Source of the DNA: a virus
Direction: 5' to 3' (one strand)
Length of the DNA stretch: 29,276 nucleotides
Virus record (IMG/VR): IMGVR_UViG_3300010885_050313
Coordinates: 1 to 29,276 of that record
Under the pieces are notes generated by a model. It searched no databases, was not told where the DNA came from, and worked only from the letters and a program-made list of their open reading frames with translations. A program made the translations under genes and the position numbers. Shown here one piece after another: positions 21,747-29,276 of this stretch (its first letter is position 1; each line of letters starts with the position of its first letter).

Positions 21747-21770
21747 ATATTTAAAACTTTATTATCTTTA
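21740..21770 (+). promoter_or_regulatory. Candidate Bacteroidetes-type promoter before the LAGLIDADG gene
   Basis: ATTG (21740-21743), then 19 bases, then TATCTTTA (21763-21770). The Bacteroidetes sigma consensus is TTTG, 19-21 bases, TAnnTTTG, so this is one mismatch off in each box with the right spacing, ending 14 bases before the ATG at 21784/21785. It would allow the inserted endonuclease to be expressed on its own. AT-rich sequence makes chance hits common. Confidence 0.3.
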
Positions 21771-21784
21771 TAAAAAAATAAATA

Positions 21785-22585
21785 ATGCAAAATTTAATAC
21801 AAGATTATTTAAAGGGAGAAATGCTATCAGATCTTTCAAAAAAATATAATATCAATTATTCTACAGCCAAGCGAATATTAGTAAAACAAAAAATTAAATT
21901 AAGAACTAGAGCAGAAAGTTTAACTCTTCAAAGAAATTGTTCTTGTTTTAAATCTATAGATTCTGAAGAAAAAGCTTATTGGTTAGGATTTATTGCAGCA
22001 GATGGTTCTATTGATTTAAATAAAAATAAACTACAGATTACTTTAAAATCTGATGATTTAGAACATTTAATAAAATTTCAAAAATTTGTTAATACTAAAA
22101 TTTCTCCTAAAATCTATTCTATAAAACATAATAATATTTCTTATAATATATGCAGTATTCACGTTATATCTAAAGAATTAGTACAAGATTTAACTTTACA
22201 TAATATAGTGCCTAATAAGTCTTTAATTTATTCTCCTAATTTAAATTTAATTCCCAAGGAGTTGGAAAAACATTTTTGGCGAGGATATATAGATGGAGAT
22301 GGTTATATTGGAGTTATTCATGAAAATAGACCTAGTTTTTCTATTGTAGGTACGCAAGAAACTTTAACTCAGTTTCTAGAATTTACAGGATTGAATAAAA
22401 AATTGTATCAAAGAAATACTACTACTAATACTTTTCAAGTAAATTTTGTTTATAGAAAAGCTTTATTTATTTTGGAGTTGCTGTATAAAACTTCTTCTGT
22501 TTATTTAGATAGAAAATATTATAAAGCTAAAAAACTTTCTATAGAGTATAGAAAAATTATTAACATTAAAACTAATTTAAAATGA
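21785..22585 (+). CDS. LAGLIDADG homing endonuclease with N-terminal helix-turn-helix
   Basis: A 266-residue homing endonuclease. The two LAGLIDADG helices are W66-L-G-F-I-A-A-D73-G and W165-R-G-Y-I-D170-G-D-G173, each with the catalytic Asp. Residues 5-35 (IQDYLKGEMLSDLSKKYNIN then TAKRILVKQK) form a helix-turn-helix that would help target DNA. It is a single-chain two-motif enzyme. It lies between the MazG-like and dNMP kinase genes, free-standing rather than in a visible intron, and its TGA overlaps the kinase ATG. Its composition is more AT-rich, in keeping with a mobile origin. Confidence 0.92.
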   Translation: MQNLIQDYLKGEMLSDLSKKYNINYSTAKRILVKQKIKLRTRAESLTLQRNCSCFKSIDSEEKAYWLGFIAADGSIDLNKNKLQITLKSDDLEHLIKFQKFVNTKISPKIYSIKHNNISYNICSIHVISKELVQDLTLHNIVPNKSLIYSPNLNLIPKELEKHFWRGYIDGDGYIGVIHENRPSFSIVGTQETLTQFLEFTGLNKKLYQRNTTTNTFQVNFVYRKALFILELLYKTSSVYLDRKYYKAKKLSIEYRKIINIKTNLK

Positions 22586-23280
22586 TTATCTCAATATCAG
22601 GTCGTATGGGATCTGGAAAAGACACTGTAGGAAGTATTATTCAGTATTTAACAATGATGTCAATTAACAAAGAATGTAAAATTGATTATACAGAATGGTG
22701 TACACCAAGAGGAAAAGCTACTGAATTTTTAGGAAAAGATTATTGGCAAATCAAAAAATTTGCAGAAAAGTTAAAATCTATTGCATCACTACTTACAGGT
22801 ATTCCTATAGAGATGTTTGAAGATCAAGAGTTTAAGAAAACTTTTTTACCTCTTGAATGGGGCTATTTAAAAGATTCTACTACGTATCAATTAATGACTG
22901 TGAGAGAGCTTCTTCAAAAATTAGGAACTGAAGCTATGAGAAACGGTTTGCATGAAAACGTATGGGTTAATTCTCTTATGGCCGACTATAAGCCTGATAC
23001 GTATACAAGAGTAAATGTTACTTATATTGCATCTAACCTACCTAACTGGATTATAACTGATACTAGATTTCCTAATGAGTTAGATGCTGTTAAAGGTAAA
23101 GAAGGTGTTACTATTAAAGTAAAAAGAAATTGGGGTAGTACAGAAAATCTATTTAGTACTCATCCTAGTGAAACAGCTCTTGATGATGCAACATTTGATT
23201 ATGAAATTGTTAATGATGGAACTATCGAAGAATTGATAGAGAAAGTAAGAGCAATTTTAATTGAATTAAGTATTATCTAA
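22582..23280 (+). CDS. Deoxynucleoside monophosphate kinase
   Basis: A 232-residue P-loop kinase like T4 gp1. Walker A is G7-R-M-G-S-G-K13-D-T15. Residues around 59-66 (KFAEKLKS) and T106-V-R-E-LLQKLGTEAMR120 match the family's lid and substrate region, and I157-I-T-D160-T-R-F-P-N-E is the signature near the end. It converts dNMPs to dNDPs for phage DNA synthesis. Together with the MazG-like gene and UDG it forms a nucleotide-quality module. The ATG overlaps the preceding stop (ATGA). Confidence 0.88.
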   Translation: MIISISGRMGSGKDTVGSIIQYLTMMSINKECKIDYTEWCTPRGKATEFLGKDYWQIKKFAEKLKSIASLLTGIPIEMFEDQEFKKTFLPLEWGYLKDSTTYQLMTVRELLQKLGTEAMRNGLHENVWVNSLMADYKPDTYTRVNVTYIASNLPNWIITDTRFPNELDAVKGKEGVTIKVKRNWGSTENLFSTHPSETALDDATFDYEIVNDGTIEELIEKVRAILIELSII

Positions 23281-23519
23281 TGAGTAATGAGGAAATATTA
23301 CAAGCAGTTGATGATGTTTCTCATAATTTACATTGGAGAGATATAGAACGTTTATGTAGGTTTTACAATTGGAAAGTAGTAAATACTAGAAGAGGATATA
23401 AAGTCTACATAAACAGTTCTGTATGGTGTTTGCATTTAGAACATCGTACATCTAATCAACTTAAACATGGTATAATAAGGAATTTCAGGAAAGTTTTAAA
23501 AAAAGAAAACATATTATGA
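23280..23519 (+). CDS. Small protein, possibly HicA-like fold (79 aa)
   Basis: A 79-residue basic protein. WRDIERLCRFYNWKVVNTRR then GYKVYINSS and a final helix (IIRNFRKVLKKEN) follow the order of HicA-type dsRBD-like domains (helix, strand, strand, helix). The usual GSH catalytic histidine is not clear, though H52 and H55 in LHLEHR are candidates. No HicB partner lies next to it. The assignment is weak; it could simply be a small nucleic-acid-binding protein. Its start overlaps the kinase stop and its stop overlaps the next start. Confidence 0.55.
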   Translation: MSNEEILQAVDDVSHNLHWRDIERLCRFYNWKVVNTRRGYKVYINSSVWCLHLEHRTSNQLKHGIIRNFRKVLKKENIL

Positions 23520-23863
23520 GAATTGGTCAAAAAATTGTTTGTATAGATGATTCTATTAAACCTGGTAAAGAAGCTTTTGTAAGGAATGTTTATAAGCAAT
23601 GGATTAAAGAAAGAGAAATTTATACTATAAGGGATATTATCGACAATGATAATATAGTAACAGGAATTCTTTTAAAAGAAGTAGTCAATATGCCTATCTA
23701 TATTCATCTTATAGATGATATTCAAGAACCTGCTTTTAGAATGGAAAGGTTTAAAGAATTAGATGAGTTTGAAGAAGAGGAAGAAGAACAAGAATTAGAA
23801 TCAGTAAAAATTATTTTAGTAGATTATGGAACAGAAGAGAATGCCCAGCCAAGATACAATTAG
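23516..23863 (+). CDS. Hypothetical protein with acidic stretch (115 aa)
   Basis: A 115-residue protein. MRIGQKIVCIDDSIKPGKEA at the start, then WIKEREIYTIRDI, ILLKEVVNMP and EPAFRMERFKEL, matches from memory an unassigned family in Bacteroidetes phages ('G.kIvCID.s...y..WI..g.iYTIR...GillEE..N.....EPaF...RF'), likely a small beta-barrel. The C-terminal half has an acidic run (EFEEEEEEQELES). Function unknown. The end overlaps the next gene by 38 bases. Confidence 0.7.
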   Translation: MRIGQKIVCIDDSIKPGKEAFVRNVYKQWIKEREIYTIRDIIDNDNIVTGILLKEVVNMPIYIHLIDDIQEPAFRMERFKELDEFEEEEEEQELESVKIILVDYGTEENAQPRYN

Positions 23864-24209
23864 TTACATCACATTACTTTCTGCTCTACAAGTAGTTCAG
23901 AATTGTCAATTAGATTTAAAAGGTACTAACAAGTATAGAGCTCGAGAGGCAGAGGCTGTTCGTAAAGCAGTAGCTGTATTAAAATCTACAATGGCTCAAG
24001 ATAAGAAAAACATTTGGACCGTAGATGAGATGACTTCTGCAAATTTGATGATTACTATTGAAAAAGTTGCAGAGTTAATTGCTAAGAATGACGGGGTGGG
24101 TCTCCACACTATTATCTATTTATTGGATAGTGGGGTAGATTTAAATCGTTGTGTTGTTCAAGAACTTTCTGATGAAGAAATAGAAGAATTTAAAAAAGAC
24201 CAGCCTTAA
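23826..24209 (+). CDS. Hypothetical helical protein, last gene of the plus-strand block (127 aa)
   Basis: Not recognised. A helical protein of up to 127 residues: ITLLSALQVVQNCQLDL, YRAREAEAVRKAVAVLKS and IEKVAELIAKN. The ATG at 23841 (MPSQDTISYI) would shorten the overlap with the previous gene to 23 bases and is about as likely as 23826. It ends in the loop of a strong hairpin facing the minus-strand giant gene. Confidence 0.65.
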   Translation: MEQKRMPSQDTISYITLLSALQVVQNCQLDLKGTNKYRAREAEAVRKAVAVLKSTMAQDKKNIWTVDEMTSANLMITIEKVAELIAKNDGVGLHTIIYLLDSGVDLNRCVVQELSDEEIEEFKKDQP

Positions 24210-24221
24210 CAAGCTGGTCTT
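24190..24221 (-). terminator. Terminator between convergent genes, best oriented for the minus strand
   Basis: AAGACCAGC (24196-24204) pairs with GCTGGTCTT (24213-24221) around CTTAACAA, a perfect 9-bp stem. Read on the minus strand, the hairpin is followed by TTTTT, so it terminates the giant gene about 21 bases after its stop. On the plus strand the tail is A-rich, so plus-strand termination is weaker. The plus-strand stop codon at 24207-24209 lies in the loop. Confidence 0.75.
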
Positions 24222-24241
24222 AAAAAAATTTGGCGTCTGCC

Positions 24242-27200
24242 TTAATTAAAGCCGTTATCTGTCTCTTCGTCTTGAGATAATTCATCTACTGCTGCAGGAA
24301 TTGGGTCATAACCATCAGATGATAATCCATGGGGAATTGCCCAATTTTTAAGTGTTCCTAAAAGTCCTACATTAGCTTTTTGTCTTGGAGACATAAGTTC
24401 ATAGACTTTTGAATCTACCATTTCCTTGATGAATTTATTTTTCATTTCAGGATACTGCATTTCGTATAAGTTACGAATAGGTAATTTTTTAAACCACCAT
24501 TTTGCAGCATGTGAATCTCCTTCATACATACCACCTTCGTATACTTCTGTAACATTAAAGGCTTCTCCCATATCAAGTAAATCCTTAATCATTCTAGCTC
24601 CTACAACAGGCTCATCAATCATTTGTACAAGTTCTGCAGGAGACCAGGCAGCACCTTGTTCTAATAGTAATCTATTTAATTGATAAGCAGTGTATTGCAT
24701 AGTCCAATCTTCATCATCTGAGCCGTCTGCTGCAATGTTGGCCATAGCTGCTAATACTGATACAATGTTCAAATAAAGTAAGTCTAAAGCTGTTTTTTGA
24801 ACTCCTCTTTTTCGTGCAGGACTTAAATTTTTCCAACTAGCCATTGCTCCTTGAAGACCTGTTTTATCTACTAAAAGAGCTCCTGCTACATCATTCCACA
24901 AGAAACTTCCAGTAGCACGGTATGTACCAATTTCTTCTTCTTCAGTGATTCTATTTATCTTTTCTCTAGTAAAACGAGTATCTATCATTCCAATAAACCA
25001 TCCTCTATGCATTAATAAGTAATCTCCAAAAATTGTTCTTGATAGAGCTCCTTTATCTGTAGCAGAAAGAGTACCGTCGATTAAGTGTGTCAAATGGTCA
25101 ACTTTACCATTTACAGAATTTAATACTCCATCAGTAACATATTGCTCAAATTCAGGTTTAATTTGAAGTTTACCATTAACCACTTCGTAAGCATTATAAA
25201 GGCTGTCTTTTCTCATACCTTTCCATTGCTCTTTTACTGATTTCTGATGTTTTGAATCATTAGCAACATTACCTTCTTTTGCTGTGATTTCATAGAATTT
25301 AGCACGAGTGATAAATTTGCCTTTGTACAATCTATGATTATCATACATTGCCAAAGTGGTTCTTCCTTTTAAACCATAATCTCCAGTTGCATAAGTAGAA
25401 TACAAGATATCTTTATTTAGCAACATTCTACTTGCTCTATTTGAAGTAGTATTATAAAGCATTTTTTCTAAAGATGCAATTTGATTTTCTTGAAAAATCA
25501 AGTGCATTTTATTAGTTTGTCTTGCTCTACCTGCTTCTGAAACTACTTGAGGAATATTAGACATAAATTCCATACGTGCCCAGTTTTTACTATCATGAGT
25601 AGTATATAAACCTACGTGGTCGTCAATGATAGCATCTCCTGAACCTTTTAAGAAACCTGAGATAGCAGTAGTGATTCCAAAAGCTAAGTTATTGTCTTTG
25701 ATAAAGTTGCTGAATAGTTTAGATGCTTTTGCCCAAGAAAATTGTTTACCTGCTATACCTGTAGCTTTTGTCCATTTATTTTCTGGAATTGGTTTAGTAG
25801 CTAATGCAGATTTACTTTGAATACCAAATACATGTGTATCCATTAAAGTTTCTAAAGCTTTATACTCATTAGCCCCTTCACTACCTTTTTTACGTACATT
25901 ACCTTTAATATAATTTTTCTGAGCCATAGCAATATTAATGACTCCTAAATCACCTGAGATTTTATTCATCTCTTGGTAATTTTCTGCCATTTCCGAGAAT
26001 AGAGTAAATGTTCTAGCTAAATCATAAGATAAATCCTTACTACTTTTTAATGGCTTAATAAAGAATATTGGAACCATTTTATTATTTAAAACACTTACTT
26101 GTCCAAATTGTGTATCATCTGGGTCTAAGAACATAGAATCTCTAACTAGATTTCCAATTTTAGACATAAATCCTTCTTGCTTGCTACTTAAACGGTCTAC
26201 TGTAGATTTTAAAATAGATGGGAGCATGTAAACAGTGCTTTCTTTTCTATAATGAATAGGAAGTTTTTTTACAGCCTCTGTTTTTTTAGCTACTAATAAA
26301 TCGTAGTAAGCTTTTGTGGCAGGGTTACTAGTAATTTTTTTAAAATCAGTGTTTTTGTAGCTTTCATTAGGAACTTTGATTTTAAACGATGATACTTTAC
26401 CTGAAGCGTCTTCCTCTGTAACAGTTTTTTCTACACTATTATCCTTAAAAAAAGAGCTCCACATTTCACTATAAATTTTTCTATCTTCTTTGCTTAAATA
26501 AGCAGAATTAATATCCGCGTAGTTATCAAATTGTAATTTCTCTGCAATTTCTTTTTTAGTTTCTGCCAGCTTTTGATAATATCTATTCCAATAGTATTCT
26601 CTAGCTAAATAATTTGTAGGCTTATCGTCTGCATCGTACTCTATTAAATCTTCAATCTTACCTCCTGCTTTTAGCATAGCTTCTTGAGCTGCTAATAAAT
26701 CATTGGCAGTGCCTACAGTAAAGCGTTTTACTCTAGCAATACTATCAAAAATAATACGAGTAGCGGACTGAATTAATTTAGAATCTGAATACTTAAAATT
26801 ACCTACTTGAAGACGATACGCACTCATATCTTCTTTAGTATCATCAAATGCTTTTTCTTCATCAAAATTTGGGTCTATTTTGTTCCCAAATTGGTCAGTA
26901 TTAGCTTCTACTAATACTCTAACTCCTTCAATTTTTGCTAGTGCATTAACTTTTGGAAGAATTAAAGGAATTAAATTTGTAGCATTATGAATAGCAGATA
27001 TTAATTCATTTCTTTCTTCTCTAGGAATTCCCCATTCATGGATGTTTACTAAAAAAGTACGAAATAAATTAGAGTACATATCTACAAAATTTTGAGACAT
27101 ACTTACTACTCCTGTATTAGCTTTTTGATTCTTTACTGCCTTATCTAAAATATTATAAATAGAAGCTAATTCTTCTTGAGCAAGTTTAACAAAACTATTA

Positions 27201-29276
27201 ATAGCTATATCATACTCTCCCATAGTAATTTTAGCGTCTAGTAATTTAATTTCATATTCAATTTTAGATATAGTATCTTGGCTTTTAGCTCCTTTTTTGA
27301 GCATAGCCATACGTTCAATCAATTGATCACGGGCTTCTTTTAAAAAGGTTTCTTTTTGAGTAAGTAATTTATTCTTTTTTGCTTCATCAATTTCTTCTAT
27401 TTCTTCCTCTGGTTCTGCTTGTTCTGCTTCTTCACTCAGCTGATATAAAATTTCTGCTTCTTGTTTTTGCTGCGCAATTCTTGCGTTAGTCTTTTCTATT
27501 CTTTCATTGTTCAGAATAGAAGTAGCAATTGGATTAATAGTATTCTGTAAGTCAATTCTAGCTTTAGCGTTTTTGCTAAAAATACCTTTTACCCAATTAA
27601 TGAATTTAGTTTTGATAGCATTTACATAAGCAGCAATTCCTTTACTAGCATTATTGGCAGTTTCACTATTTTGGAATTGATTAACAATTTCTTTAGCTAA
27701 AACTTTACCTAATGCTTCTTCACGAAATTCTTCATCTGTAGTATAGACATCTTTGTATTCTTCTAGAACTTCTCCATACTCGCTTGTCAAATGAATATTT
27801 TGTATAGCTCGAAGTACAGAAATATCTCCTCTATCTTTTAAAATTCTAATAGCAAAGTGAGCTACCTCTTCAGGTAAAGTGTCGATATTTCTACCGTCAG
27901 CTAAACCTATAAGTTGATTCATGAAATCTACTACTCCTAAAATGTTATTTTCGTAGCGTCCTTCAAAGCGCACCATCAAATCTTCAACAGCTTCAATAGC
28001 AATATCATTATTTTTTGCCCAAACTCTAAGTTTGTCTTCTAGTTCTTTAACAGGAGCTTTAGTCTCTTGTGTAGTATTTTGCTGAGCTAAACTAGTTCCT
28101 GCTGGTACAATGTAATAACTTCCATTGGCAGCTTTTTTAAAACTTAAAGTCCCTGCACCGTTTACTTTATTGAAATCTCCTACTAATTGTAAAGCTTCTC
28201 CATATTTCATTGGATTAATGAAGCCTTCTTTATTAGCATTTACTTTTTTAAGAATTCTTGCTTTAGCTTGAATTGCAGTTTCTTTTTGGTATAAAATAGT
28301 AGCTCGATCTCTTAGAGGAATAATTTCTACTTCATTCCAAGTATTACCATTTTCGTCTGTAACTTGTTTTACACTGTTTTTACCAAATTGTTTATTAAGA
28401 ACATTAGTTACTACATTTTCGTAAAAGTTGTAAATAGGTTTAAGAGCACCAAATCCTTCTGGTCCTTCAACTCTTTCAAGTTCTTGTTTAAGTTGGTTTA
28501 TTTCATTATTATTTTTTTCTTTTTGTTCAGATAAATGTCTGTTATATGCATCAAGCAATACATTAGTAGCAGTAACAGGCTTAGTTTCATTTGTATCTAA
28601 ATATGTAGCAATAAAATTATAATTACCATTTTCATTTTTTAAATAATCAACTTGGACTTTTCTATTTCTTTGAGATGTGAATTTAAAACTTATTCTAGGA
28701 ACTTGATTAGCATCTGTTACTGGCTTATTAAAATGATTATTTTCTTCTAATTCTTTAATTCTATCTTCTTTCTCTTTTTTAAATTCTTCTAAAGTAGTAT
28801 GTCCTTCAACTTTACTAGCTGTATTACCACTAGGGAATAACACTTTCTCATAGCCTTTTTTAGCAGAGTCTTGAATAATTGATTTAACAAAGAATGTTAC
28901 CCAGTTAGAATCTTTATTTAGAAGTTGTAAAAAATCATTTTTTGATACTGGGTTTTTACCTATTTTATTTTTATAAGCAGTTATGAAAGTATCTCTATCT
29001 AAATATTGAGAAGTTCCAATAGTTAGATTTTTTATATTTATTGTTTGAGATCCTTCTAATATATCAGTTACTTCAATTAAGCCTTTATCTGTTTCAAAAG
29101 TATCTCCTACTTTTAAATCATAAGATGTTAAATCAAAACGTTTTCTACCTTTTTGAAACAAATCAGATTGCATCTCTAGTATTCTACGAGTAGTAGGATT
29201 TTTAACAAAATCATAATTTTGACTACCGTAATTATACATCTCTAAAATTTCATTTTCATCGGTTTCAATTTCATCA
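24242..29276 (-). CDS. Giant virion-associated multi-domain protein, C-terminal part (partial, cut by window edge)
   Basis: The minus-strand frame is open from the stop at 24242 to the window edge: 1665 residues from the ATG at 29239, plus 12 more codons (DEIETDENEILE) upstream, so the N-terminus is missing. Parts, numbered from that Met: residues 112-146 hold a stretch (WVTFFVKSIIQDSAKKGYEK then LFPSGNTASKVEG) typical of phage polyvalent proteins; L455-PEEVAHFAI resembles a metalloprotease-like EE..H region; about 585-700 is Glu/Lys-rich coiled coil; about 1200-1400 contains a block with SGFLKGSGDAIIDDHVGLYT and DYGLKGRTTLAMYD like those of crAss-like giant proteins; about 1484-1505 is a hydrophobic helix. 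No RNA-polymerase DxDxD motif is visible. Such proteins are virion cargo or ejection proteins in crAss-like phages; the exact role is inferred. Confidence 0.8.
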   Translation of the reverse strand, partial: DEIETDENEILEMYNYGSQNYDFVKNPTTRRILEMQSDLFQKGRKRFDLTSYDLKVGDTFETDKGLIEVTDILEGSQTINIKNLTIGTSQYLDRDTFITAYKNKIGKNPVSKNDFLQLLNKDSNWVTFFVKSIIQDSAKKGYEKVLFPSGNTASKVEGHTTLEEFKKEKEDRIKELEENNHFNKPVTDANQVPRISFKFTSQRNRKVQVDYLKNENGNYNFIATYLDTNETKPVTATNVLLDAYNRHLSEQKEKNNNEINQLKQELERVEGPEGFGALKPIYNFYENVVTNVLNKQFGKNSVKQVTDENGNTWNEVEIIPLRDRATILYQKETAIQAKARILKKVNANKEGFINPMKYGEALQLVGDFNKVNGAGTLSFKKAANGSYYIVPAGTSLAQQNTTQETKAPVKELEDKLRVWAKNNDIAIEAVEDLMVRFEGRYENNILGVVDFMNQLIGLADGRNIDTLPEEVAHFAIRILKDRGDISVLRAIQNIHLTSEYGEVLEEYKDVYTTDEEFREEALGKVLAKEIVNQFQNSETANNASKGIAAYVNAIKTKFINWVKGIFSKNAKARIDLQNTINPIATSILNNERIEKTNARIAQQKQEAEILYQLSEEAEQAEPEEEIEEIDEAKKNKLLTQKETFLKEARDQLIERMAMLKKGAKSQDTISKIEYEIKLLDAKITMGEYDIAINSFVKLAQEELASIYNILDKAVKNQKANTGVVSMSQNFVDMYSNLFRTFLVNIHEWGIPREERNELISAIHNATNLIPLILPKVNALAKIEGVRVLVEANTDQFGNKIDPNFDEEKAFDDTKEDMSAYRLQVGNFKYSDSKLIQSATRIIFDSIARVKRFTVGTANDLLAAQEAMLKAGGKIEDLIEYDADDKPTNYLAREYYWNRYYQKLAETKKEIAEKLQFDNYADINSAYLSKEDRKIYSEMWSSFFKDNSVEKTVTEEDASGKVSSFKIKVPNESYKNTDFKKITSNPATKAYYDLLVAKKTEAVKKLPIHYRKESTVYMLPSILKSTVDRLSSKQEGFMSKIGNLVRDSMFLDPDDTQFGQVSVLNNKMVPIFFIKPLKSSKDLSYDLARTFTLFSEMAENYQEMNKISGDLGVINIAMAQKNYIKGNVRKKGSEGANEYKALETLMDTHVFGIQSKSALATKPIPENKWTKATGIAGKQFSWAKASKLFSNFIKDNNLAFGITTAISGFLKGSGDAIIDDHVGLYTTHDSKNWARMEFMSNIPQVVSEAGRARQTNKMHLIFQENQIASLEKMLYNTTSNRASRMLLNKDILYSTYATGDYGLKGRTTLAMYDNHRLYKGKFITRAKFYEITAKEGNVANDSKHQKSVKEQWKGMRKDSLYNAYEVVNGKLQIKPEFEQYVTDGVLNSVNGKVDHLTHLIDGTLSATDKGALSRTIFGDYLLMHRGWFIGMIDTRFTREKINRITEEEEIGTYRATGSFLWNDVAGALLVDKTGLQGAMASWKNLSPARKRGVQKTALDLLYLNIVSVLAAMANIAADGSDDEDWTMQYTAYQLNRLLLEQGAAWSPAELVQMIDEPVVGARMIKDLLDMGEAFNVTEVYEGGMYEGDSHAAKWWFKKLPIRNLYEMQYPEMKNKFIKEMVDSKVYELMSPRQKANVGLLGTLKNWAIPHGLSSDGYDPIPAAVDELSQDEETDNGFN

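Noticed and set aside
23280-23519. Complete HicAB toxin-antitoxin pair
   Set aside because: Only a weak HicA-like pattern is seen, and the next gene does not look like HicB.
1-29276. CRISPR array, insertion sequence or transposase
   Set aside because: No regularly spaced repeats, no transposase motifs and no terminal inverted repeats were seen; the mobile elements present are the two homing endonuclease genes.

Overview
The window looks like part of a tailed dsDNA phage of the crAss-like group (Crassvirales) that infects a Bacteroidetes-type host. The DNA is AT-rich and densely packed, with genes overlapping or only a few bases apart. Starts sit in contexts such as TAATATG with almost no Shine-Dalgarno sequences, as expected for Bacteroidetes hosts. 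The gene set (short family A DNA polymerase, compact SF2 and DnaB-type helicases, DnaG-like primase with a variant TOPRIM, RecE-like PDDEXK nuclease, uracil-DNA glycosylase, dNMP kinase, an rIIA/rIIB pair and a giant multi-domain protein on the other strand) fits that group. TAA, TAG and TGA all end genes cleanly, so I see no general stop-codon reassignment.

Layout. (1) 1-341 has no gene. It is markedly more GC-rich than the flank (40% over 1-240 against 25% over 361-540, counted by eye) and folds on paper into a closed multi-arm RNA followed by a terminator-like hairpin. (2) 342-4265 is a run of about a dozen small uncharacterised phage genes, including two related ones and one apparently broken by an in-frame TAG. 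(3) 4268-13012 is the replication and recombination core: DNA polymerase, an inserted HNH endonuclease, a DnaA-domain-IV-like DNA-binding protein, SF2 helicase, two unknowns, DnaB-like helicase, a macro-domain protein, a RecA-fold ATPase, and two acidic-tailed proteins, the second a candidate single-strand-binding protein. Each acidic-tail gene is followed by its own terminator. (4) 13065-24209 continues with primase, rIIA-like GHKL ATPase, rIIB-like protein, RusA-like resolvase, PDDEXK exonuclease, a Myb-like protein, uracil-DNA glycosylase, MazG-like pyrophosphohydrolase, an inserted LAGLIDADG endonuclease, dNMP kinase and three small genes. (5) 24242-29276, on the minus strand and converging on the rest, is the 3' part of a giant gene whose frame is still open at the window edge. 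It is probably one of the giant virion-associated proteins typical of crAss-like phages.

How it fits together. The plus-strand block is an early/middle program for copying DNA (polymerase, helicases, primase, candidate SSB), processing recombination intermediates (PDDEXK exonuclease, RecA-fold ATPase, RusA-like resolvase) and managing nucleotides (MazG-like, dNMP kinase, UDG). It also carries likely host-interaction genes (rIIA/rIIB, macro domain). The minus-strand giant gene belongs to the virion side of the genome. The least explained items are the structured RNA at the left edge, the TAG-interrupted small gene, the shared EEW tails on two neighbouring proteins, a near-perfect 24-bp repeat flanking the RecA-fold ATPase gene, and a uracil-DNA glycosylase whose catalytic motif is rewritten.
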